From JAICXG01 sp963801255 (GTDB taxonomy: Bacteria; Verrucomicrobiota; Verrucomicrobiia; Chthoniobacterales; UBA10450): DNA of 64,000 nucleotides. A program made the position numbers and the translations under genes. The stretch covers positions 1-64,000 of the forward strand of contig CAWDEC010000020.1 of the NCBI GenBank assembly GCA_963801255.1, in the 5' to 3' direction. The notes below the pieces were generated by a model. That model searched no databases. It was not told the origin of the DNA and was given only the letters and a program-made list of their open reading frames with translations. Each line of letters starts with the position of its first letter. The stretch's first letter is position 1. Below, piece after piece: positions 46,770-55,695 of this stretch.

Positions 46770-47144
46770 TCATGTTAGGCTCTGGGTTAAGGCAGCGGTT
46801 GCCTTTCCATCGGCAGACAATGTGTCGAACGCTTCACGCGGAGAAATGAGATAGAGCCGAAAACTGCTCATTCGCACATTGCCGAGACGAATCACGGCGG
46901 ATCGAGTATCGGCACCATCACCGACAAAACAGGCGCGCGAAATTGATGGAGGACGGAGCGTCGGGTCCAGCATTATTTCCATGACGCAGATGTCGTACCG
47001 AGTGCCATTAGGCCGCCGGAAGCGGCCTTCGGGGTGTTCAATTTCGCGAAGATTGCACTCAATCTCCACGCCGCTGGAAAGTAAGCTCCTGTTGTGTGGC
47101 GCGACAGTGTTGCCCGTCGGTGCGAGTTTTAGCCGGGCAGCCAT
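46770..47144 (-). CDS. Hypothetical protein
   Basis: A 124-residue frame on the minus strand, with no recognised family. The C-terminal half (VIRLGNVRMSSFRLYLISPR) has a plausible beta pattern, while the middle (EIECNLREIEHPEGRFRRPN) could be coding. An opposing frame (46879-47172) overlaps but looks less protein-like. The gene would converge on pdhC. If it is not real, 46757-47278 is a 520-bp region without a gene. Confidence 0.35.
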   Translation of the reverse strand: MAARLKLAPTGNTVAPHNRSLLSSGVEIECNLREIEHPEGRFRRPNGTRYDICVMEIMLDPTLRPPSISRACFVGDGADTRSAVIRLGNVRMSSFRLYLISPREAFDTLSADGKATAALTQSLT

Positions 47145-47278
47145 GTTTCATAGCCTAGAATATGTGGCCTAACCCCAGGTAGTGGATTCTGCTCCGGGTT
47201 CGGAAAAACCGTTTAAGGGACGGACGATCAAAGAACTGGCGCGGACTGACAGGCAAGACAAAATTATGGCGCGCCAAG

Positions 47279-47626
47279 ATGGAACAACCGTCTAACGACA
47301 GAAAATTGCGCATTGCGTCATTCGCTGCGCATGCGGCACGTGGGCTGGTACGTGGCCAGACGACTCGGCGCAAAGCGATGTCCTGGACCGTGATCGCGGC
47401 CCTGGTGATGCTTTTTTGCGGGGCGACGTTTTTCGCCCCCTGGCTCGATCCGAAAATTCGGCCTGGGTGGTTCCTGCTTTACTGGCTGGCATGCGCCTGG
47501 GTGACAGTGACGGTAGTCTTATTGGCGATTTTTGATCTGCTTGTCGTGCGGACTCAGGCAAGTATGAAGCGGCGCGGTTTGGCGCGCAAATTGACGGAAG
47601 CCGATCTGCCTAACGATGCAGACTAA
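47279..47626 (+). CDS. Small two-helix membrane protein
   Basis: A 115-residue protein with a basic N-terminus, two helices (about 35-55 and 63-88) separated by a short loop (DPKIRPG), and a basic cytoplasmic tail (MKRRGLARKLTEADLPNDAD). No family is recognised. It overlaps the dGTPase-like gene by 11 bp, so the two are coupled. The last residues P-N-D are encoded by GCCTAACGA (47608-47616). Confidence 0.6.
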   Translation: MEQPSNDRKLRIASFAAHAARGLVRGQTTRRKAMSWTVIAALVMLFCGATFFAPWLDPKIRPGWFLLYWLACAWVTVTVVLLAIFDLLVVRTQASMKRRGLARKLTEADLPNDAD

Positions 47627-48815
47627 CGAGTTTACGGGCGAAGCCGATTTGCCAGCTACCGGCTGGAAACGGCGGGAAAAGATGGAGGCGGATGAGCAAC
47701 TGACGCTGGCGCCTTATGCGCAGAAATCGAGCGACTCGGCCGGACGCAAGTTTGCCGAATCGCGGCACGAATACCGGACGGAATACCAGCGCGACCGGGC
47801 GCGGATCATTCATTCGCGCGCGTTTCGCCGGCTGGAATATAAGACACAAGTTTTTCTTAATGGGACAGCCGACCATCTACGGACGCGCTTGACGCATACT
47901 TGCGAGGTGGCTTCCGTTAGCCGCACGATCTCGCGCGCCCTTGGGTTGAATGAGGACCTGGCGGAGGCGATCGCGCTGGCGCATGATCTCGGGCACGCGC
48001 CATTTGGCCATTCGGGCGAAGAGATGCTGGCAGAATGCATGCGCGAGCACGGCGGGTTCGAGCATAATCGACAAAGCCTGCGTGTGGTCGAGTTGTTGGA
48101 AAATCCTTACCCGGACTTCTCGGGACTGAACCTAACGAATGAAGTGCTCGACGGCTTGCGAAAACATGAAGAGCTGGGGCCGGGCAGCCAGAATGAATCG
48201 CGCCAGCCGAAAGGTTGCGCCATTCTCGAGGCACAGATCGCGGATCTGGCGGATGAAATTACCTACTACAGTCACGATCTGGATGACGCGCTCGATTTCG
48301 CGATTCTCGATCCCAATCAATTGAAAGAGAGCGCGATCTGGCAACGAAGCTATGCGCGAGTGACGGCACGATATTCGGCATTGTTAGGGACAGATCTGCA
48401 TCAGGCTATTATTCGCGACATTATCGACCTGCAGGTGCGCGATGTAGTGGCAACGAGCGCGACGGCCATCGCCACGGCTGCGCCAGCTAATGCGGAGGAG
48501 GCGAGGGCGCAGCCGGCGCCATTAATTCGCCATTGCGATGAGGTGGCGGCTGCGAACCGACAACTGCGTGAGTTTCTTTACGCCAATGTCTATTATCATC
48601 CGCGCGTTGTGGAGGTGAATCGGCAGGCATGCCAAATGTTACGCACGGTCTTTGCTACGTACCTGCGCGAGCCGGAACGATTGGGCGACGGGGCGGTGCG
48701 TCGAATTGAGAGCGAGGGATTGTATCGGACAGTTTGCGACTACGTCGCGGGAATGACGGATCGGTATCTCCTGGAAGAGCATGCGCGTGTGGAAAGTGGT
48801 TTCGACCGCGATTGA
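47616..48815 (+). CDS. dGTPase-like HD-domain triphosphohydrolase
   Basis: A 399-residue protein of the deoxyguanosinetriphosphate triphosphohydrolase-like family. RDRARIIHSRAFRRLEYKTQVF and RTRLTHTCEVA lead into the metal site AHDLGHAPFGHSGE, and GFEHNRQSLR follows. The HD residues (His in THT, HD in AHDLGH, Asp in YYSHDLDDA) are intact. The family cleaves dNTPs to deoxynucleosides and triphosphate, and can limit dNTP pools or phage. The stop is followed 2 bp later by the convergent LON-domain gene. The substrate is inferred from the family. Confidence 0.88.
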   Translation: MQTNEFTGEADLPATGWKRREKMEADEQLTLAPYAQKSSDSAGRKFAESRHEYRTEYQRDRARIIHSRAFRRLEYKTQVFLNGTADHLRTRLTHTCEVASVSRTISRALGLNEDLAEAIALAHDLGHAPFGHSGEEMLAECMREHGGFEHNRQSLRVVELLENPYPDFSGLNLTNEVLDGLRKHEELGPGSQNESRQPKGCAILEAQIADLADEITYYSHDLDDALDFAILDPNQLKESAIWQRSYARVTARYSALLGTDLHQAIIRDIIDLQVRDVVATSATAIATAAPANAEEARAQPAPLIRHCDEVAAANRQLREFLYANVYYHPRVVEVNRQACQMLRTVFATYLREPERLGDGAVRRIESEGLYRTVCDYVAGMTDRYLLEEHARVESGFDRD

Positions 48816-48817
48816 CG

Positions 48818-49441
48818 TTAGGTCCCGACGCTCTCTTCGCGCAGAAACTGGATGAGAAGGCGAAGGCGCTGGTTGAGGTCGAGTTCCTCGAGGAGGTTTT
48901 GTCGGCGAGCGGGGTCGCTGATGAAGGTCGAGGCGATGAGGTCGGCGAGCATTTCGGGGTCAGACATTTCGTTGAGATAGGTGTCGATTTTCGCAGGCAA
49001 CTCTCGTCCGCTTTTTTTTAAGCGGCCATAGAACGCAAGAACCTTGGCGGCAAGAGCATCGGTCTCGACAGTCAACTGGGTACGTGTCTTAAGCGCCTTG
49101 ATGCGCGCGATGGGAAAGGGTGTTTCCTGGTCGAACTCGCTGAAACGGACGCGGCGCATGCCTTGCAGAATCAGGTCGGAAGTGCCATCGCTGCGGCCGA
49201 CGCAGGCGCGAATAAGGCCGACCGTACTGACTGGGAAAAAGTCCTCGCTCGTGCGCCATCGCTCGCGCTCCGGCTTAACGAGTGCGACACAGATCATGCG
49301 GCCGTCGGCGAGGGCGTGAGCGAGCATTTTGCGAAAGCGTAGTTCGAAAATGTGGAGTGGGAGGAGAGCATTAGGGAAAAGAAGAACGCCCGTCAAAGGC
49401 ATGACGGGAACCGCAGCTGGCAGTTCAACTGTCTCAGGCAT
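48818..49441 (-). CDS. LON substrate-binding domain protein
   Basis: A 207-residue protein consisting only of the N-terminal (LAN/PUA-like) domain of Lon protease. The start VPVMPLTGVLLFPNALLPLH and IFELRFRKML, then QGMRRVRFSEF, match the family. A helical bundle follows (about 125-205). No ATPase or protease domain is present, so it is a stand-alone LON-domain protein of unknown role, possibly substrate recognition. It lies 14 bp after the aroD-like gene on the same strand. Confidence 0.85.
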   Translation of the reverse strand: MPETVELPAAVPVMPLTGVLLFPNALLPLHIFELRFRKMLAHALADGRMICVALVKPERERWRTSEDFFPVSTVGLIRACVGRSDGTSDLILQGMRRVRFSEFDQETPFPIARIKALKTRTQLTVETDALAAKVLAFYGRLKKSGRELPAKIDTYLNEMSDPEMLADLIASTFISDPARRQNLLEELDLNQRLRLLIQFLREESVGT

Positions 49442-49455
49442 CGCTGGTCTTCCTT

Positions 49456-50211
49456 CTATATATACGCTCTTCCGTGGCGGCGGAGTTGGGTCAGAGTCGG
49501 CTGACCCTCGGCGACCGGATCGCCGATGGATCCGTAGGTGAGAGCGGAGCCAAGATGAAGGAGTTGACGGCGGGATTGATGGCCGAGTTTTCCGATCCCC
49601 ATGGCGGCGATTGGAAAGGATGAAGCGTGGATCTCGCGGAAAAAGCTAATCAGTTGATCGAGCTGCCGGGGCGTGTCGGTGCGAATGACGATCTTGAAAA
49701 TGCTGGGCTGGTATGCGGCCGCCAAATGCGTTAGGCGAAGGAGTTCGTTAGCCGACGGTGCTTCGCGAAGTTCGTGGATGGAAAGAAGAAGACCGGCTCC
49801 GCGATTCCGCATTTTGGTGAGCAAGGCTGAAAAATGCCTGACAGATCGCAGTTCGAGATCGACCAGCGCGGCGTGCTCCAGGAAACGCTCGAACAATTTC
49901 CTTCGTCGAGCGACGCCTAACGAACCTTGGCCTCCCTCCGCGGGATGCCGCGCGGTCAGAATGAGTGGCGCGCGTAGCCGCGGAATTGCCAGATCGAGTT
50001 CGCCTAACGAATCGCGCAAAGCGTCGAGCCGCAGTTCGAAGAGATCGGGCGGACGCCTCAGACGGGTCGCCCTAACAAGTGCGGCGGGGGAGGCTATTAC
50101 TCCGACGAGACGGGGACGCGCCTGGTCGCGGCTGCGCGGATCCCCTGTACCAATTTCGGTTTCCCCACGCGCAGCTTTCGATTTGCGCGTGTGATTTTCC
50201 GCTCTCGCCAT
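49456..50211 (-). CDS. aroD: 3-dehydroquinate dehydratase, type I
   Basis: A 251-residue protein. After a variable basic N-terminus (about 1-30), the barrel shows FELRLDAL, LILTARHPAEGG, the catalytic His in LLSIHEL and the Schiff-base lysine in IFKIVIRT, then AAMGIGKLGHQSRR. It dehydrates 3-dehydroquinate in the shikimate pathway. The sequence is more divergent than most AroD, but the His-Lys pair is present. Two motif copies (49915, 50002) encode S-L-G. Confidence 0.82.
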   Translation of the reverse strand: MARAENHTRKSKAARGETEIGTGDPRSRDQARPRLVGVIASPAALVRATRLRRPPDLFELRLDALRDSLGELDLAIPRLRAPLILTARHPAEGGQGSLGVARRRKLFERFLEHAALVDLELRSVRHFSALLTKMRNRGAGLLLSIHELREAPSANELLRLTHLAAAYQPSIFKIVIRTDTPRQLDQLISFFREIHASSFPIAAMGIGKLGHQSRRQLLHLGSALTYGSIGDPVAEGQPTLTQLRRHGRAYI

Positions 50212-50271
50212 GCTAGCTCGGGAACACGACTAAACACTATCACTCGGATTCACGCTGATCAGTAGCCGGTA

Positions 50272-50949
50272 TTATTTCTTCGGTTTCCTGCCTGCGGATG
50301 AGGTGGATCTTCGATCGCTGGACGAGCTGCGGCGTCTTGGCTCTGGCGGTGTTTCATTCATCACTCTTGCCAGCATGCGCTCGACATATTTGGCCAAAAG
50401 ATCGAATTCGACATTGAGCAGATCGCCCGTGTGTAACGCAGTGAAGTTTGTCTGTCGCCGGGTGTGGGGAACGATCCACACCACCAGGCTGCGGGGAAGC
50501 AATTCGGCAATCGTTAGGCTTACGCCGCTCAGGGCAATCGAACCCTTAAAGGCTGCGTAATGGGCAAACTCCGGTGAAAGCTCCACCTCGAGTCGGTAAT
50601 CGGTGCCGTGAGAGTCGAATCCCAAGACGCGTGTCGTGCAATCGATATGACCCTGGACGAAATGGCCACCGAATCGGCGGTTTGCCGCAAGAGCGCGTTC
50701 GAGGTTAACTGGACTGCCGGCGCCGACGGTTCGCAAATTGGTTCGTGCAATGGTTTCCCTGAGCAAGTCGAAGGTGATCTGTCCGTTCCGAGTTTTCGTG
50801 GCGGTGAGACAACAGCCATTAACGGCCACGCTGTCGCCAGGGTGGAGGTCCGAGGTGATGAGGGACGCGCCAACGCGTAGTTGCACGCCGTTGTTACTCG
50901 AGCGGATCGAGTGTACCTCTCCCACCTCTTCAATCAGACCAGTAAACAT
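50272..50949 (-). CDS. ribE: Riboflavin synthase, alpha chain
   Basis: A 225-residue protein from ATG 50949 (MFTGLIEEVGEV); an earlier ATG at 50961 adds four residues. It contains the two lumazine-binding repeats with NGCCLTAT and GGHFVQGHIDCTTRV, then IALSGVSLTIAE. Two 6,7-dimethyl-8-ribityllumazine molecules dismutate to riboflavin at the repeat interface. The last about 25 residues (RRRSSSSDRRSTSSAGRKPKK) form an unusual basic, serine-rich extension beyond the normal family end. A motif at 50511 encodes L-T. Confidence 0.93.
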   Translation of the reverse strand: MFTGLIEEVGEVHSIRSSNNGVQLRVGASLITSDLHPGDSVAVNGCCLTATKTRNGQITFDLLRETIARTNLRTVGAGSPVNLERALAANRRFGGHFVQGHIDCTTRVLGFDSHGTDYRLEVELSPEFAHYAAFKGSIALSGVSLTIAELLPRSLVVWIVPHTRRQTNFTALHTGDLLNVEFDLLAKYVERMLARVMNETPPEPRRRSSSSDRRSTSSAGRKPKK

Positions 50950-51013
50950 GTTTGCCAGCAACGTTAGGCAAGATCGTGGATGGTGCGAGTGGTCGCGTTC
51001 TCCGGTGCATCTC

Positions 51014-51033
51014 GCCTAACGACGTCGTTAGGC
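51014..51033. repeat. Perfect 20-bp palindrome of two opposed motifs
   Basis: GCCTAACGACGTCGTTAGGC is the motif GCCTAACGA and its complement joined by two bases. It can fold into an 8-bp stem with an ACGT loop, or bind a dimeric protein. It lies 64 bp upstream of ribE (which reads away from it) and about 300 bp before the TonB receptor gene. Confidence 0.9.
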
Positions 51034-51235
51034 GGCAATTTTTCAGCGGACATTCGGTCCAAGATCGTCGGAGTGCACGGGTCCAGGGCTCAATTCGGCT
51101 GGGTCGGTGAGGCAGGATCGAGAGACAATTTTTCAACCACGTGGCTTTGAAATTGCTCGTTAGGGCGTAAGCAGAGAGCTTCAATGAAGATCTGCCTGCA
51201 GCAAGTAGCGGACACGGCGAACCCCGAAGTCGTTC

Positions 51236-51295
51236 AAAAAAAAATGAAAAAAAATGAAAAAAACGCTTGTCAGGTGGGAATTCTTCTTTGATTCT
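51236..51295 (+). promoter_or_regulatory. A-tract-rich promoter candidate of the TonB receptor gene
   Basis: Three phased A-runs (AAAAAAAATGAAAAAAAATG-type, about 51237-51263) could be an UP element or bent DNA. They precede TTGTCA (51267-51272), then 17 bases and GATTCT (51290-51295), a weak -10. Confidence 0.35.
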
Positions 51296-51332
51296 CCCCG
51301 CCAAACCTAACCAAACACCAATGGAGAAACTA

Positions 51333-54300
51333 ATGAGATTACAGATATTGAAAGCGCTGGGATATCGGCGAGCGGCTATAGCAGCCATCGTCGCACTTCC
51401 CTTTCTAGTCGGGAGCAGCCTGTTCGGCCAAGCACCCGCAGCGGCTCCTCCGCCTACCAATGCGGCAGGTTCCGACACGGGCTCGGCGGCAACAGTCGAA
51501 CGTATCGTTGTTACCGGTTCATTGATTCCGACTGCCGAAGAGGTCACCGCCTCTCCAGTCGATACCTTGAATACAAGTGACGTGAATATCGCGGGTCCAG
51601 CTCCCGACATTTTGACGGTGTTGCAAAAACGCAACCCGGACTTTGTCGGCGGCGGCAACCTCGGTAGCACGAATGCGAACATCGCGAGCGGCGCTACCCA
51701 GGGTGGATCGATCATCTCGCTGCGCGGCTTGCCAACCTTGGTGTTGTTTGAGGGCCGGCGTATCGCGGATTCCGCTGCCATTTCCTCGGGCGGATTCCAG
51801 TTCACGGACGTGAGTATCTTCCCGACCTCGCTCATCAGCCGAATTGAAGTTTTGAAGGACGGCGCTTCCGCACTTTACGGTTCTGAAGCCGTCGGTGGTG
51901 TGGTCAACATCTTCATGAAGGATGACTTTTCGGGTGCTGAGGTTGGTGCCCGGTATGGCTTTACCGTGGAGAGCGGTGTGGCCGAACGTAAGGCGTATGC
52001 GATTGTCGGTGTCGGTAACGACACGACGCATGTCGTGGGAGGTTTCCAGTATTACGAAATCGATCCACTCTATACGCGCGAACGCGGTTATTCGCAGCCT
52101 TCGATCAACCTGACGACGACCTTTGCGGGTGCCGGTCGTGATAATTTGGGCGGCGGAACTACGTTCTATCTTTTGAAGCCTGGCCTGAATTCGCCTTTTG
52201 ATACGGGTATCGCTCCCGGCGCGATTGCGCCTCCGGTAGCCGGTTCGGATGGCGCAAATCCGGGACAGTATGCGCAAATCCCCCAAGCATATGATCAGGT
52301 TCCTAGTTTGTTGCCTATTTTCGATCTTTCTAAATTGCCCACGAGCACACTCGGCATTGAGAACACGGATGCTTACGGTTCGTTTAATCACCAAGTCTTT
52401 GGCAAGCAGTTGGAGCTTTTCGGCAATTTCATGTATGCGAACAACCACAACTTCAGCCAGTTGAACGCCCAGCCGCTCAGCAACGGTACTGGAGTTATTA
52501 TTCTGGGCTCGCAGAGGGTCGATCCAGCTACTGGCGACTTGATTCCAGAAGATCGTGGCGCTCCGGCTGCATTTAATCCGTTTCAGCTATCTATCGACTC
52601 TAATACCCTTGGCGGCGACTTCCGTTTGTTTGCCAATAACCGCTATCAGCAAACATCCGCGCCAGTTTACCAATGATAGCAATTTCTATCGCTTCCTGCT
52701 TGGGTTGCGTTCCCAGTTTGCGAAGGATTGGTAGCTGGAAACGGCTGCCTACTACAGCAAGTACAACATTGACTTTGTCAACGCCAACCTGGTGAATGGC
52801 CACTCAGCTCAACGCGATGATTGCTGGCACGGCACTTGATTTCAACGGGAACACAATTCCGCCTCTCGATTTCTTCGCCCGTAACCCCATCGGCACTAAT
52901 CCTGGTCAGGTTACCGCTGCCCAGTTCGGTACCATCTTTGGGACCAATATCCGATCTCAGAGCTCTTACCAGGAGGTCTTTGACGGCAGGGTCACTGGCT
53001 TCCCGCTTCATCTGCCGGGTGGCGATGTCGGTCTCTCCTTCGGCGGTGAATATCGCCTTGAAGGGATTCAAACTGACAGGATTCACCGGAAATCTTCGTC
53101 GGTTCTGTGCCGGTGCAAAACATCGACGTCGGCCGTACTATTGAGTCGGCTTATGTTGAGTTGAGCGTTCCAATCGTTGGACCTCAGATGAAGATTCCAG
53201 GTATATACAGCTTGGAGGCAGACGGTGCCTTTCGTTACGATCACTATGAAGGTGTGAGCGAGGACGCCAAAGTTCCAAAGGTCACCCTCCGCTATCAGCC
53301 GATTCAGGACCTGACGTTACGTGCGACCTATGCGAACTCGTTCGTGGCGCCTACGCTGTTCCAGCTCTTCGGACCGGCCTCGTCGGGCTTCTCGCCGACA
53401 ATCGTTCTTAATGGCCACGTGCAGGATCAGGCTCAGGTTTTGACTGGTCCGAATCCAGACCTTATTCCGTCCACCGCTGAGTCCTACACTGGAGGTATCG
53501 TTTACAGTCCTCACTATGTGCCGGGATTGACCGTGTCGGTCGACTACTTCCGGACACTCCAGCAGCTCATTGTAGGTACGAATGGCGCCAACACGATTCT
53601 GACTAGTGTGGAAAAGCTTGGACCGGCGTCGCCCTTTGCGAACCAGGTTGCCTTCAACAACTTCCCCGGCCAAAGTGGATCCGTACCCGTTACTGCACCA
53701 GGTATGCTTGATGGTAACCTTGCTTCGGTGTTCTACACGGACCCGCTGGTTAACATTGGCGCCTTCCGCACATCAGGCTTGGACATGAGTGCGCATTATA
53801 ACCTCGACCTGCATCAATGGGGCGAGGCTGAGTTTGGTGCTAATGCGGTCTGGTTCTTCCTCAACGAACTGAAGCGGACGCCGCGGACCAGCTACTACAA
53901 CATCAGTGCTGTTGACGACGCCGAAGGTGCTGCGGCCGTGCCCGATTACAAGCTAACCTTCCTGGCAAGGTATAGCTTCCAAGGCGCGACCCTGGCGTTG
54001 AACGCCAACTACATCCCTGGTCTCATTAACGGTGTCGGCCAAGATGCGGAAACCGCAGATCAAGGTAAGTTCCCGAAGATCGGCGATTATCTAACGGTCG
54101 ATGGAAGACTATCATATGACTTCCACGTTAAGCCAGCCGCTGCTCCTCCGCCGAGTTATTCCAAGGATGCGAAGGACTCCAAGGGTATGGTTGCAGGAAC
54201 CAGCAGTGTTGCAACGCCCGAGGTCAGCCCATTCGGCCGTTTGGTCGATGGTCTGAGTGTCGCCGTTGGATGCAACAACATCTTCGACCGCACGCCTCCA

Positions 54301-54390
54301 TTCATCGCTGGAGCAAACAGCAATACGGATCTTTCGCTCTATGATCCATATGGCCGGTTTGTCTACTTCGAAGTGGCGAAGAAGTTCTAA
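51333..54390 (+). pseudogene. TonB-dependent outer-membrane receptor, multiply disrupted
   Basis: ATG 51333 is preceded by GGAGAAACTA, a good ribosome site, and encodes a signal peptide (IAAIVALPFLVGSSLFGQA), a TonB-box-like VERIVVTGSLIP, and a plug with SLRGLPTLVLFEGRRI and SRIEVLKDGASALYGSEAVG. The barrel continues to a terminal Phe (YFEVAKKF, 54390). The frame is broken at about 52650-52662 (first in-frame TGA at 52674), by TAG at 52732-52734 within an otherwise good frame, at about 52795, and at about 53075-53090. Each segment still reads as receptor, so the full protein would be about 1018 residues. Either it is a young pseudogene or the local sequence is poor. The ligand is unknown. No motif copy lies in 3 kb. 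Confidence 0.8.
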
Positions 54391-54419
54391 GGTCGCCTTA
54401 GCAGGAAACAATTAATCGC

Positions 54420-54452
54420 AAGCGGCCGAGCTGTCATAGCTCGGCCGCTTTT
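54420..54452 (+). terminator. Rho-independent terminator of the TonB receptor gene
   Basis: AAGCGGCCGAGCT, loop GTCAT, AGCTCGGCCGCTT, then TT: a perfect 13-bp stem with a 5-base loop and a four-T run, 30 bases after the stop. It is the clearest terminator in the window. Confidence 0.88.
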
Positions 54453-54606
54453 GCGTACACATGTTCATCGGGAATCCGCCGAAGCCAAGACATCATGAGA
54501 CTAGGGCTAATCGAATTACTCTAGATCCCGAGAGCACCTAGCTTGCGATGGTCCTTGCGGGAGTAGCGAAGTGTCTTTAGTATCCGTCAAATCGGAAGGT
54601 AGACAC

Positions 54607-55089
54607 ATGAAACACACATTACTCGCAGTCTTTCTGGTCCTAGGACTTGCCACACTGGTCTCGGCAGATAATCCAACGTTTCCGGGATTCGAAAAGGCCA
54701 TGGATCCGGACACCTACCAAAAGGCAGGGCTGGGTAAGCTTACAGATGCGGAGAGGGCTACCTTGAATAGTTTCGTTAGAGGCTATGTTGCGACGAAGCA
54801 AAAAGACGCCGCGACTGTTGCGGCGGCCCAGGCTGTCGATCGCGCCGTCAAGGAGCGGAAAGTTCAGCCACCTGATATTATTGAGAGCCGAATCGTGGGA
54901 ACCTACAGAGGTACCAATCTTCGGACGTTGTTTCGTTTGGAGAACGGCCAGGTTTGGAAGCCTTCAAATTCCGAGATCGTCTCGTCCCCGCCAGTCGAAA
55001 ATCCAAACGTGGTTATTTATCGCGACATGTTTGGATATAAAATGTTTATCGAAGGCGCCAGGATCCTTCGAGTGAAGCGTGTCGAGTGA
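54607..55089 (+). CDS. Secreted protein of unknown function
   Basis: ATG 54607 has GGAAGGT seven bases upstream and a good signal peptide (HTLLAVFLVLGLATLVSA), so it is preferred over an in-frame start at 54571. The 160-residue product has a GLGKLTDAERATLNSFVRGY element, a helical linker, and a C-terminal beta domain (IVGTYRGTNLRTLFRLENGQ, then VWKPSN). I recall this pairing from uncharacterised secreted proteins of other Gram-negatives, but no function is known. A TCGTTAGGC lies 33 bp after the stop. Confidence 0.65.
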   Translation: MKHTLLAVFLVLGLATLVSADNPTFPGFEKAMDPDTYQKAGLGKLTDAERATLNSFVRGYVATKQKDAATVAAAQAVDRAVKERKVQPPDIIESRIVGTYRGTNLRTLFRLENGQVWKPSNSEIVSSPPVENPNVVIYRDMFGYKMFIEGARILRVKRVE

Positions 55090-55246
55090 GGCTTCTTTGT
55101 TTGGATATCTAAATCGCCGTTTCGTTAGGCGATGGCCAAGACTGCTCTGTTTGCGAGCGAACAGTCTCGCGGCGTGTTTGTTGGAGAGCTAAATTGATTA
55201 CAGAATTCTATTGCGCCGGAGAGACCTGCGTCGCATACTGAGATTT

Positions 55247-55552
55247 ATGAAAAGAAAAATATGGGGGTGTGTCTTAGGGATCGCCACCATCGGTGGCTTG
55301 GGAACAACTGCGATCGCTGGAAACAACGAGGCGCACGTTGCTCAGGTGATTAGACCTCAAAAGGACCTTGTCCTGCTGGTCGCGGTGACCGGCAGTCGCA
55401 TTCCACAGCATGTCTACGTTAGTGGACATCAGGTCAACAGCGCCGCGCCTGTCTACGTTGTTCAAGGACAGGAATTGGCGAATACCGGGGCAACTACGGT
55501 GGGTGGCTTGATCTCGCTTGATCCCAGCGTTCAGGTAAGGCGGGGCCCGTAG
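55247..55552 (+). CDS. Secreted TonB-plug-like orphan peptide
   Basis: ATG 55247 gives 101 residues. A basic N-terminus and signal peptide (KIWGCVLGIATIGGLGTTAIA) are followed by VAVTGSRIPQ and VYVVQGQELANTGATTVGGL, then ISLDPSVQV. This is the opening of a TonB-dependent receptor plug (VTGSRI...ELANTGATTV.DLL...PSV), but it ends at a stop with no barrel after it. It could be a remnant of a receptor or a true stand-alone plug-like protein. A terminator hairpin follows 22 bp later, which supports a real transcript. Confidence 0.5.
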   Translation: MKRKIWGCVLGIATIGGLGTTAIAGNNEAHVAQVIRPQKDLVLLVAVTGSRIPQHVYVSGHQVNSAAPVYVVQGQELANTGATTVGGLISLDPSVQVRRGP

Positions 55553-55573
55553 CGCCCGCAAGGGAAATCCTTA

Positions 55574-55602
55574 TCGGCCTAAGTTTGGCTTAGGCCGACT
55601 TT
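55574..55602 (+). terminator. Hairpin terminator
   Basis: TCGGCCTAAG, loop TTTGG, CTTAGGCCGA, then CTTT: a perfect 10-bp stem 22 bases after the plug-like gene. The T-tract is short. Confidence 0.65.
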
Positions 55603-55695
55603 ACGGCTGTCGGCAAACCTATGCCGACAACCAGGTGGAGTATTTGTTAAGCACCACTTTGCGGACTAATTGGGATGGCCGTAAATTTTGATGAT

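Larger units (their letters stand above)
50950..51320. other. 371-bp region upstream of the TonB receptor gene
   Basis: No gene is supported here; a long minus-strand frame across 50930-51835 is antisense noise. The region contains the 20-bp motif palindrome (51014-51033), a TCGTTAGG core (51157-51164), phased A-tracts and a possible promoter (51236-51295) before the TonB receptor gene. Confidence 0.5.

Noticed and set aside
50930..51835. A 301-codon minus-strand frame over the TonB receptor start
   Set aside because: It is antisense to a signal peptide and plug with clear family motifs, and its own sequence is low-complexity and unlike any protein.
51519..52448. A 309-codon minus-strand frame within the TonB receptor
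   Set aside because: Antisense shadow of a strongly supported coding frame.
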